Shown here piece by piece: positions 16,026 to 23,887 of a DNA stretch of 64,000 nt (within the stretch, counting starts at the first letter, position 1; every line of letters begins with the position of its first letter). A model generated the notes under the pieces. It was not told where the DNA came from and did no database searches. It saw only the letters and a list, made by a program, of their open reading frames with translations. Source of the stretch: UBA5436 sp050951845 (lineage in GTDB: Bacteria > Bacillota > Clostridia > Saccharofermentanales > DTU023); the NCBI GenBank assembly GCA_050951845.1, contig JBMNJV010000005.1, forward strand, positions 1-64,000, written 5' to 3'. Made by a program: the position numbers and the translations under genes.

Positions 16026-18659
16026 CTAAATCCAGGATCCTACTCGTTTTTGGTAGATCTTTTTGATGATTTGAACGGATAAGCTGTAAAGGATCAGCAA
16101 AACGCAGAGCCAAAACAGAAAATGCAAGGGCATTTGTCTGAGGTCAAGTACAACTGCTAAAGGGGTAAATCCGATAATCAGTGCAACAACTCCGACCAGT
16201 GAAGTTGATAATAACAATGCCGGTGCCGGTCTGCTCTGAATAAACGGTATTTTTCCTGTTCTGATCATATGGATGATAAAGATTTGTGATAATGTACCGA
16301 ATAAAAACCAGCCGGTTTGGAAATAGGGAGCGGTCGTCATTGAATTGTAGCCAAATTCAAACCAGAGAATTATATAGCACAAAATATCAAAAATCGAACT
16401 CAGAGGTCCCATGATCCACATAAAGCTTTTTAGTGATTTAACATCCCACTTTTGCGGTTTTTGGACAAAGTCCGCATCCATATCGTCAAAAGCAAGCCCC
16501 ATTTGGGCAAAATCGTTCAGCAGATTTTGTGTCAAAATATGTACCGGCAACATCGGTAAAAATGGCAGGAAAATACTGGCAATTACCACAGCTACCATGT
16601 TGCCGAAATTGCCGCTGGCAGCCATTTTGATGTATTTCATGATATTGCCGAAGGTGCGTCTGCCTAATAAAACACCTTCTTCGAGTACCATCAGATCTTT
16701 TTCCAATAAAATAATATCTGCGGTTTCTTTAGCAATATCGACTGCACTGTCTACGGAAATTCCGACATCTGATTGACGCAGGGCGGGCGTATCATTGATT
16801 CCGTCACCCATATAACCGACTGTATGGCCATCTTCCTGCAAAGCTCTGACCACACGTTTCTTTTGCATCGGAGATAACTTGCTGAACAAATTACAATGTT
16901 GTGCGACTTCTTTTAATTCCAAATCGCTCATCTGTTCAACATCTGTACCAAGGACAATGGTTTGAACATCAATGCCGACTTTTTCACAAACCTTCAAAGC
17001 AACACCTTCACTGTCTCCGGTCAGAACAACTGTGCGAACACCATGTTCCCGTAATATTTTAACCGCACCCCCGGCACTTTCTTTGGGCGGATCCAGGAAT
17101 CCGACAAATCCGATCAGGACCATATTGCTTTCATCAGCAATCGTGAAATGTTCTTCATCAGGAACTTCATTTTTTTGGGCAACAGCCAACATTCTTAAAC
17201 CGGAGTTATTATATTTTTCATAGGTATTCATCGCGAGTTTACGTTCGTCTTCACCTATCATTTTCACCTGACCTGCAACTTCAACAAAAGAACAAATCGC
17301 CAGCATTTCTTCAACTGCACCTTTGGTAATCAGCTGACGTTTGCCTGTTTTGTCTTCTAAGATTACGCTCATGCGGCGACGCGAGAAATCAAAAGGCACT
17401 TCATCTATGCGGGTATAATTTTTGATGATTTCCGGTATATTGTATTTTTCCGCACGATTAATAATTGCAAGATCAATTAAATTTTTCAATCCGGTTTGAA
17501 AGTATGAATTAAGATAAGCATGGCGTAATACTCTGGTATCATCCTGACCGGTCAGATCCATATATTTCTCCAGGACAATTTTATCTTCGGTCAGGGTTCC
17601 CGTCTTATCCGTACATAAAATATCCATTTCACCGAAAGTCTGAATTGAGCCTAAAGTACGGACAATTACGTTTCTTTTGGACATGGCAAGAGCACCCCGG
17701 GCAAGGGTTGAAGTCATGATTACCGGCAGCATTTCCGGAGTCAGACCTACCGCTATACTTACAGAAAACAATAATGCGCTGAACCAATCACCTTTGATAA
17801 TTCCGTTAATCAGAAATATGACCGGGATGATGACTAACATCATCTTAATCAACATTGCACTGACCGAAGCAACACCGCGTTCAAAGCTGGTCTGAGCTTT
17901 CTCACCGCTTAACGAAGTTGCGATTGAACTGAAAAATGTATCTTCAGCAGTAAATAAAACTAAAGCAGTTGCCGTACCGCTGACCAAATCGGTGCCCATC
18001 ATGCCGATATTTGCTAAATCAGTAAGTGCCGCATCCGGATCACCTGCCGTATCATATTTTTCAACAGGTGCTGATTCTCCCGTTAAAGCGGCTTGCGATA
18101 CGAATGTGTCTTTTGTCGAAATAAATCGGACATCGGCAGGAATCATATCTCCGGCCGAAAACTTGATCACATCACCCGGTACTACATCGGCAATATCGAT
18201 TTCAACCAGTTTGCCGTCTCTGATCACATCTGTTTTATTGGCGACCATTTGTTTAAGACCTTCTGCTGCTTTATCCGAATTTCGACTTTGAATAAAAGCA
18301 ACAACAGATGACAAAAAAACCATCAATAAAATTATCAAGGTAGTCGCATAGTCGGCTGTATCCGATATAACAACATCAGTGACGTAAGTAACAATCGCAA
18401 TGATCAAAAGAATTACGTTAAACGGATTAATCAATGCTTCGACAATTCTGGAAACAATTGTATGCTGTTTTTTAGTTTTGACAATATTTGGACCATGCTC
18501 TTCCAGTCTTACTTCAGCTTCTTCGGCGGTAAGCCCTTGAACAGTCGAACCAAATTCGCGTAAAACATCATCAAGCGAATCAGATGATAATCTACGCAGA
18601 TTTTGTTCTTGCAAATATAAATAAGTTTGTACGTTTCGATTTTTTTTGAGAAATTTCAT
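16026..18659 (-). CDS. mgtA: Magnesium-translocating P-type ATPase (MgtA type)
   Basis: 877 aa, P3B-type ATPase. The N-terminal cation ATPase domain includes LTAEEAEVRLEEHGPN. The actuator motif is LTGES (about residue 192). The TM4 motif is VGLTPEMLPVI. The phosphorylation site is DKTGTLT (about residue 350), and the hinge is GDGINDTPALRQSDVGI. The C-terminal transmembrane block starts ILTQNLLNDFAQMGLAFD. TPEMLP and the overall length are characteristic of MgtA/MgtB, which import Mg2+. The ATG is preceded by AAAGGAG. The 220-nt leader upstream carries hairpins and a possible small ORF (separate entries), consistent with regulation by mRNA structure. Confidence 0.93.
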   Translation of the reverse strand: MKFLKKNRNVQTYLYLQEQNLRRLSSDSLDDVLREFGSTVQGLTAEEAEVRLEEHGPNIVKTKKQHTIVSRIVEALINPFNVILLIIAIVTYVTDVVISDTADYATTLIILLMVFLSSVVAFIQSRNSDKAAEGLKQMVANKTDVIRDGKLVEIDIADVVPGDVIKFSAGDMIPADVRFISTKDTFVSQAALTGESAPVEKYDTAGDPDAALTDLANIGMMGTDLVSGTATALVLFTAEDTFFSSIATSLSGEKAQTSFERGVASVSAMLIKMMLVIIPVIFLINGIIKGDWFSALLFSVSIAVGLTPEMLPVIMTSTLARGALAMSKRNVIVRTLGSIQTFGEMDILCTDKTGTLTEDKIVLEKYMDLTGQDDTRVLRHAYLNSYFQTGLKNLIDLAIINRAEKYNIPEIIKNYTRIDEVPFDFSRRRMSVILEDKTGKRQLITKGAVEEMLAICSFVEVAGQVKMIGEDERKLAMNTYEKYNNSGLRMLAVAQKNEVPDEEHFTIADESNMVLIGFVGFLDPPKESAGGAVKILREHGVRTVVLTGDSEGVALKVCEKVGIDVQTIVLGTDVEQMSDLELKEVAQHCNLFSKLSPMQKKRVVRALQEDGHTVGYMGDGINDTPALRQSDVGISVDSAVDIAKETADIILLEKDLMVLEEGVLLGRRTFGNIMKYIKMAASGNFGNMVAVVIASIFLPFLPMLPVHILTQNLLNDFAQMGLAFDDMDADFVQKPQKWDVKSLKSFMWIMGPLSSIFDILCYIILWFEFGYNSMTTAPYFQTGWFLFGTLSQIFIIHMIRTGKIPFIQSRPAPALLLSTSLVGVVALIIGFTPLAVVLDLRQMPLHFLFWLCVLLILYSLSVQIIKKIYQKRVGSWI

Positions 18660-18889
18660 AAGAATCTCCTTTCCGGTTTTTAGTTAACCACAGGAGAATC
18701 TTCCGAAAAGTATTTTCACTCAAAGAGCAAGCCTGACCAGGCTCCGACTAAAAAAGAGCGCAGACTTAAAAAATTCCCCGCGGGAAACTGAATTATTGAT
18801 TTTGATACTTCGAGGTCGATAATCCAAAAAATCACGCCCTTTCTTTTAATAAATCAGGTTATATCTGATAACCACATGGTATTTTATCA
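18660..18889 (-). promoter_or_regulatory. mgtA promoter and structured leader
   Basis: An extended -10 promoter, TGATAAAAT (18881-18889), has a poor -35, and the predicted start is near 18874. The roughly 215-nt leader folds, 5' to 3', into GGTTAT/ATAACC (18857-18873), a short terminator-like hairpin TTCCC/GGGAA followed by six T (18768-18786), and GCCTG/CAGGC (18731-18742). This arrangement suggests transcription attenuation upstream of a Mg2+ importer. I could not match it to the M-box (ykoK) or yybP-ykoY consensus. Confidence 0.5.
18716..18835 (-). CDS. Possible 39-aa upstream leader peptide of mgtA
   Basis: A GTG-initiated frame of 40 codons in the mgtA leader encodes a hydrophobic peptide (MIFWIIDLEVSKSI, then FLVGAWSGLLFE) and stops 56 nt before mgtA. 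A GAAAGG motif lies very close to the GTG, so the ribosome-binding site is poor. The terminator-like hairpin falls inside this frame, so translation of it would disturb that hairpin, as in leader-peptide attenuation. This is speculative; the frame could be chance. Confidence 0.25.
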   Translation of the reverse strand: MIFWIIDLEVSKSIIQFPAGNFLSLRSFLVGAWSGLLFE

Positions 18890-18962
18890 CAAATCGATTT
18901 TAAATAAAAACGCAAATTATTAAGATTTTACTTCTGCAAATGAAATTTCCGGATTTCAATTT

Positions 18963-19055
18963 ATCTGAGCTGCTCTTAATATTAATCTGAGCTACTCTTA
19001 ATATTAATCTGAACTAATCTGAATTTTTATCTGAACTAATCTGAGCTACTCAGAA
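18963..19055. repeat. Degenerate tandem repeat of ATCTGAGCTACT units
   Basis: Two 22-bp units (18963-18984 and 18985-19006, one mismatch) are followed by shorter derivatives sharing ATCTGAACTA or ATCTGAGCTACT. In all there are about six ATCTGA cores. The array runs into the last codons and stop of the DUF1836 gene. Confidence 0.75.
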
Positions 19056-19669
19056 TCCGGTATAGCAGCAGCTTTATTAATTAAAAACAGTGCTATTCTG
19101 CGCATAACATAACTCAGCAAAGCAAAACGCAAGGCCTCCGAACCGGTATCTTTGCCGGAAATCTCAGCCAAATCGTCTGCACCGCCAAGCAAAATCTCAT
19201 CCAACAGATTCAAAAAATCAGTATAGTTTTGTTCAACCTGATCACCTATTTTTAATTGTTCAAAAAGTTCTTTACATTGCTGGATCGGTAAAACTTCTTT
19301 TAACATCAACAGATAACTCAATTCGGCTATATGTTGTTTGTTGTAACGCTTGCCGTTAGGTCGCGGAATTATCTGCTGCTTAATATAATTGTTGACCATC
19401 GATTTAGTCAATTCCTGGTCACGCATCATTTCAGGAATTTGCCGATTCACATAACTCAGTAATTGATCCATATAAAGTTCAATATCAGGCAACGAATCCC
19501 ATTCCTGCGGACGTTTTTCACGCAGAGCCTGCTCAAAATTTATTGTCGGTTCTTTGTCAGCGTCTGCTGCTTTTTTCTGAACTCTGCTATCAGATTTTTT
19601 TCTATTTTCCGCCGGATCTTTTGTCAGGTCATTGTTCTTTATTCCGGCTGTTCGATTTTCCTTTTCCAT
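19046..19669 (-). CDS. DUF1836 domain protein, putative regulator
   Basis: 207 aa. The charged N-terminal 60 residues look disordered. The DUF1836 domain follows from PDIELYMDQLLSYVNRQI through LTKSMVNNYIKQQIIPRPNGKRYNKQHIAELSYLLMLKEVLPIQQCKELF. This segment reads like a MerR-type winged helix (N-Y-I-K-x-x-x-I-P-x-P, then R-Y-x-x-x-H-I), so DNA binding is likely from family knowledge. The target is unknown. It is transcribed divergently from the SGNH hydrolase gene. The start at 19669 has GAGGATG upstream. Its 3' end overlaps a tandem repeat array. Confidence 0.8.
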   Translation of the reverse strand: MEKENRTAGIKNNDLTKDPAENRKKSDSRVQKKAADADKEPTINFEQALREKRPQEWDSLPDIELYMDQLLSYVNRQIPEMMRDQELTKSMVNNYIKQQIIPRPNGKRYNKQHIAELSYLLMLKEVLPIQQCKELFEQLKIGDQVEQNYTDFLNLLDEILLGGADDLAEISGKDTGSEALRFALLSYVMRRIALFLINKAAAIPDSE

Positions 19670-19751
19670 AACATCCTCTTCAAATAATATTGTTAAAATT
19701 ATAAATTAGAGCGAAATAAAAATCTATTAAATAAATTTTAACAAACATCTC

Positions 19752-19780
19752 TTGACATTATCGAAACCATATAATATAGT
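19752..19780 (+). promoter_or_regulatory. Promoter of the SGNH hydrolase gene
   Basis: TTGACA (19752-19757), 17-bp spacer, TATAGT (19775-19780). This gives a leader of about 125 nt. Confidence 0.7.
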
Positions 19781-19910
19781 TTTAATAACTAGATAATGTA
19801 GTTGAGATACTTGCATTATCCCTGAATATATGTTAAAAATATTTTAAGTAATTCAAAAGACATCATTCATTAATTGAACTTTACATGATCTTGATAAGGA
19901 GGAATTTGAT

Positions 19911-20630
19911 TTGCCTCAATCAGTAATAGACAATCGTTATTTATCAAATTGGTATATTTTCGGTGATTCCGTATGTAAGGGAATTATTTATGATCCTGAA
20001 AACAACCGCTATCAACTCAGTAAACAAAATTTTATCCGAATTTTATCCGCTAAATTCAAAGCCAAGGTTAAAAATTTCGCTTCTTTCGGTGCAACCATCA
20101 AAAAAGGATTAACTATATTTCAACGTAAAAAAGAAGAAATCATTGAACCCGGAATCGCTTTCTTGGCATTTGGCGGAAATGATTGTGATTATTTTTGGGC
20201 AGATGTTGCTCAACAACCGGGCATCAATCATCAGCCGAATGTAGATTTAGAGTCATATTTTATTTTATATAAAGAATTAATTAACAGTCTGCAAGAAAAA
20301 AATATTATTCCGATTATCATTAATTTACCGCCACTTGATCCTGATCGCTACTTCAAACGTTTCAGCGAGGGTTTGAATAAAGAAAACCTCTTAACTTTTT
20401 TAGGCGGTTCGACCAAAAGAATCTATCAATGGCATGAACGTTATAATTCGGTATTAGCAGATTTGGCGATTGAAACCGGAGCTCATTATATAGATATCAG
20501 ACAAAAATTCTTAGAAGAAATCAATCCGGAAAAATATATCTGCGAAGACGGAATTCACCCTAATGATGAAGGACATAAACTAATCTCCGAAATTCTCTAT
20601 AAAAAAATATCTGAAATGATTGAATGCTAA
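19911..20630 (+). CDS. SGNH/GDSL hydrolase family protein
   Basis: 239 aa with a TTG start at 19911, which is 8 nt after AAGGAGG. The SGNH blocks are visible: FGDSVCKG (block I, catalytic Ser at about residue 20), FASFGATIKKG (block II Gly), FGGNDCDY (block III Asn) and DGIHPNDEGH (block V Asp-His). No signal peptide is seen, so it is probably cytoplasmic. These enzymes are esterases or acetylhydrolases acting on carbohydrate or lipid esters; the substrate here is unknown. It is monocistronic and convergent with the PTS-like gene. Confidence 0.9.
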   Translation: MPQSVIDNRYLSNWYIFGDSVCKGIIYDPENNRYQLSKQNFIRILSAKFKAKVKNFASFGATIKKGLTIFQRKKEEIIEPGIAFLAFGGNDCDYFWADVAQQPGINHQPNVDLESYFILYKELINSLQEKNIIPIIINLPPLDPDRYFKRFSEGLNKENLLTFLGGSTKRIYQWHERYNSVLADLAIETGAHYIDIRQKFLEEINPEKYICEDGIHPNDEGHKLISEILYKKISEMIEC

Positions 20631-20667
20631 ATAATAATAGTATTTGTGATATAAAAGCATTCAATCC

Positions 20668-20758
20668 GAAACTGTCTGCTCAGACTGAAACTGTCTGCTC
20701 AGACTGAAACTGTCTGCTCAGACTGAAACTGTCTGCTCAATCTGAAACTGTCTGCTCA
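20668..20758. repeat. Five-copy 19-bp tandem repeat between convergent genes
   Basis: GAAACTGTCTGCTCA recurs at 20668, 20687, 20706, 20725 and 20744 with a 19-bp period. Each unit includes the mini-hairpin GTCTG/CAGAC. The array lies between the convergent SGNH and PTS-like genes, where it could help end both transcripts. Confidence 0.9.
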
Positions 20759-20798
20759 GAGCGAATGCCCGGTAAATTGCAATCACGCCAGAAAATAA

Positions 20799-21986
20799 TT
20801 ATCCTAAATTCAATTTCAAATCATCTTTTTTAATCCAGTTCATTTTACGGAAAGGAATTGCAATTAAATAAGTTAAAATTGCCGGCAAAACAATACTGAT
20901 TAATAACAAATTAACGTAATCGATCAATCCTGCGTTGAGAACTGTTGCCCCATGACTCAAAGCAGCTTCTGAAGGATTGAGCCAACCGGTTATTACACCG
21001 ATCGGACCGACCATGCCTGAGGTTCCCATACCGGACGAAATCGGAGCACCGTTCATCTCGATTTTGAATAGTACCGTCGCCATCGGACCGGTAATTGCCG
21101 AAGTCAGAATAGGCGGCAGCCAGATTTTCGGATTGCGCAGGATATTCGGCATTTGCAGCATTGACGTACCCAATCCTTGAGCAATCAAGCCGCCTGTTTT
21201 ATTTTCTTTATATGACATTACTGCAAATCCGACCATTTGTGCACAGCAACCGGCGTGAGCGGCTCCGCCCGCTAAACCTACTAGACCGAAAGCGGCTGCA
21301 ATTGCGGCAGAACTGATCGGTAAGGTTAAGACGATTCCCATCACCACGGAAACAATGATGCCCATAAAGAAAGGTTGAATATCGGTTGCCCAAATGATAG
21401 CGGCACCGATACTGTTTGCAGCGGCACCGATTCCCGGAGCCCACCATAAACTAAGTCCCGCACCCACAGTTAAGGTAACTAGAGGAGTTACAAGAATGTC
21501 AACCGGAGTCGTTTTCGAAACAAGTTTTCCAAATTCAGCAGCAAATAAGGCAATGATAAAAACTGCCAACGGACCGCCGGCACCGGCTAATTCATTTGCA
21601 GCCAAACCAACACCTGCCAGAGTAAACAATACTAAAGGAGGGGCTTTTAAGGAATAACCGACTGCGATTGCCATTGCCGGTCCGGTTGCTCGTGCAGCAA
21701 ACCCACCCATTTGAGCTAAAATTGAACCGACAGCAGTCTCAACTCCGATCAGACCGGCAATTGTATTGACGATTGTGCCGATTAAAAGTGAGGCGAATAG
21801 CCCCAGTGCCATTGCACCCATAGCATCTATCGCATATCTTTTGAAAGAAATTTCGATGTTTTGTTTCTTGAGAAATGCTTTAAATCCGCCCTGTTCAGGT
21901 ACAGATTGCTTTTTTCCTTCTTCTGTTTTTTGTTTGGCGGAGTTTTCCGATTTGTTTTTTAACATATTATTCTTGTCATTCGACAT
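20799..21986 (-). CDS. PTS EIIC-like membrane protein (PTS_EIIC_2 family)
   Basis: 395 aa. A charged cytoplasmic N-terminus (about 45 residues) is followed by about ten hydrophobic helices rich in Gly and Ala. FKRYAIDAMGAMALGLFASLLIG, AVGYSLKAPPLVLF and the GAPISSGMGTSGMVGPIGVI loop are typical of the PTS_EIIC_2 family. No EIIA, EIIB or sugar gene lies next to it, so it may be an orphan permease working with components encoded elsewhere, or a non-PTS transporter. The ATG at 21986 follows GGAGAG. Confidence 0.8.
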   Translation of the reverse strand: MSNDKNNMLKNKSENSAKQKTEEGKKQSVPEQGGFKAFLKKQNIEISFKRYAIDAMGAMALGLFASLLIGTIVNTIAGLIGVETAVGSILAQMGGFAARATGPAMAIAVGYSLKAPPLVLFTLAGVGLAANELAGAGGPLAVFIIALFAAEFGKLVSKTTPVDILVTPLVTLTVGAGLSLWWAPGIGAAANSIGAAIIWATDIQPFFMGIIVSVVMGIVLTLPISSAAIAAAFGLVGLAGGAAHAGCCAQMVGFAVMSYKENKTGGLIAQGLGTSMLQMPNILRNPKIWLPPILTSAITGPMATVLFKIEMNGAPISSGMGTSGMVGPIGVITGWLNPSEAALSHGATVLNAGLIDYVNLLLISIVLPAILTYLIAIPFRKMNWIKKDDLKLNLG

Positions 21987-22063
21987 AAGCTTTGCTCTCC
22001 ATATTCCTTATCTCTTCATAATCATATTTAATCCTATTTTTAGATAAAGTCAAATTTCATAAT

Positions 22064-23887
22064 CTATTTACTCTCCCGGAACTGCAATTCATACAAAACT
22101 TTAAAAAGACCGTCTTGTGCCAATAATTCATCTTTAGTGCCCTGCTCTGCCAATCTGCCATGATGCAGAACAATGATATTATCGGCATCGGCAATTGTTG
22201 AGATTCTGTGAGCTACAGCCAGCATACTGCGTTGCTGTGCCATGTTCCTGATCGCATCCTGAATCAGAAGTTCCGTTTCAGTATCGATATTCGCGGTTGC
22301 TTCATCTAAAACTAAAACCGAAGGCTGTGCAGCAACTGTTCTGGCAAAAGACAAAAGTTGACGTTGACCGGCAGATAAAGTGCTGCCTCGTTCCGTCACA
22401 TATTCCCGGTAACGTTGCTGAAGCTTATTGATAAAATCATCTGCATTGACCAGAGCAGCCGCTTTTCTCGCAGCTTCATAATCTACATTTTCTCTGTTCA
22501 GCGTAATATTGTCCGCAATTGAACCGGAATAAATAAATACATCTTGCTGCACAACACCGATTGCTTCACGCAAATCTCGCAAATTATATTCTTTGATATC
22601 ATGTCCGTCGATTAAAATCTGACCTCGATCAATATCATAAAAGCGACAAATTAAATGCATAATTGTTGATTTACCGGTACCGGTCGCTCCGACAAAAGCT
22701 ACAAATTGTCCGGGTTCAACTTTGAATGAAACATCTTTTAAAATCCATTCTTCTTCAGTGTAAGCGAACCAAACATTCTTAAATTCGATTTCTCCCTTTA
22801 AGCCATGTTTAGGAATTCTTAAACTGCCGCCGGCAGATTCAAGCGGTTCGTCCATCAAATGAAAAATTCTTGAAGTTGAAGTAATTGCCGATTGAATCAA
22901 ATTGAAAGTTTCGGATAGTTCAAAAATCGGATGAAAAAATCTTTGGATGTAATCGATAAATGCGTAAAGCACTCCGAAAGAAATCAATCCCTCCATATTG
23001 CCTTTGCTGCCAAACCAAATTAATGCCGCAATACCGAGCGATTGAATAACTTCAATCGACGGGCGATAGATCGAAAAATATTTTAACTCTTTCCGGCTTA
23101 AAGCCAGATATTCCTGATTAACTTGATCAAATTCCGTTTCAGTCTGATTTTTGCGATCAAATATTTGGATCGTACGCATTCCGGAAATGTTTTCAGAAAG
23201 TTTTGAATTTATTTGTGCCAAAACTCTTCTTTGAGCAAAATAAACTTTACGGATCGCTTTGCGAAATACGATAGAAATAAAAATTACAAGAGGTATTAAA
23301 ACTAAAATTAATAAAGCTAATTTATAATTCAGTAAAAACATAACTACCAGGATGCCGCTCAAGGTAAACAGATTACGAAGAATATTCGACAAGACGGAAG
23401 TGAACATCTCATTCAAGGTTTCCGTATCATTAGTCACACGAGTAACCAAGCTGCCGAGCGGATGATGATCGAAAAATGAAGTCGGTAAATGTAAAATATG
23501 ATTATAGAGATTTTGTCTTATCCGACGCAATATTTCCTGCCCGGTTGCCTGCAGTAAACAAGCTTGCCAGTAGCTTGTAACAAAAGCAATAATTAAAGTT
23601 CCCAAATAAACCAGACTGATTTTTATCGTAGCATTAATTGCCAGGCTTTGTTCAACACTTGAGGCTGTTTGATCCGAAAGTACAGTAAATTGATTATCGA
23701 TCATCAACTGAATTAGTTTCGGCTGAATTAAAGTTACACCGGTAGTAATTAAGATCAAAGCTATCACCAGGAGAAATCTTTTCCAATACGGCAAAGCATA
23801 GCTGTAAAGGCGTTTTAACGAAAAATTCTTACGGCTTTCAAGTTGCTCTTTTTCATAATCTGCATTCAATTTTTCCTGATCAGTCAT
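22064..23887 (-). CDS. ABC exporter subunit with catalytic nucleotide-binding domain
   Basis: 607 aa. Six transmembrane helices (about 35-330) precede a nucleotide-binding domain: Walker A GATGTGKST, Q-loop VVQQDVF, signature LSAGQ (non-canonical), Walker B VLVLDEATA with the catalytic Glu, and H-loop VAHRIS. It pairs with the upstream gene product (stop and start overlap by 4 nt) to form a heterodimeric type IV exporter of the BmrCD/TM287-288 class. The intact Walker B Glu and His mark this as the subunit carrying the hydrolytic site. The substrate is unknown; drugs or lipids are usual in the family. Confidence 0.92.
   Translation of the reverse strand: MTDQEKLNADYEKEQLESRKNFSLKRLYSYALPYWKRFLLVIALILITTGVTLIQPKLIQLMIDNQFTVLSDQTASSVEQSLAINATIKISLVYLGTLIIAFVTSYWQACLLQATGQEILRRIRQNLYNHILHLPTSFFDHHPLGSLVTRVTNDTETLNEMFTSVLSNILRNLFTLSGILVVMFLLNYKLALLILVLIPLVIFISIVFRKAIRKVYFAQRRVLAQINSKLSENISGMRTIQIFDRKNQTETEFDQVNQEYLALSRKELKYFSIYRPSIEVIQSLGIAALIWFGSKGNMEGLISFGVLYAFIDYIQRFFHPIFELSETFNLIQSAITSTSRIFHLMDEPLESAGGSLRIPKHGLKGEIEFKNVWFAYTEEEWILKDVSFKVEPGQFVAFVGATGTGKSTIMHLICRFYDIDRGQILIDGHDIKEYNLRDLREAIGVVQQDVFIYSGSIADNITLNRENVDYEAARKAAALVNADDFINKLQQRYREYVTERGSTLSAGQRQLLSFARTVAAQPSVLVLDEATANIDTETELLIQDAIRNMAQQRSMLAVAHRISTIADADNIIVLHHGRLAEQGTKDELLAQDGLFKVLYELQFRESK

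Noticed and set aside
18660..18889. M-box magnesium riboswitch or yybP-ykoY element upstream of mgtA
   Set aside because: The conserved core motifs of these classes could not be found on the minus strand; only generic hairpins are present.
20668..20758. CRISPR array
   Set aside because: The 19-bp units are directly tandem with no unique spacers.
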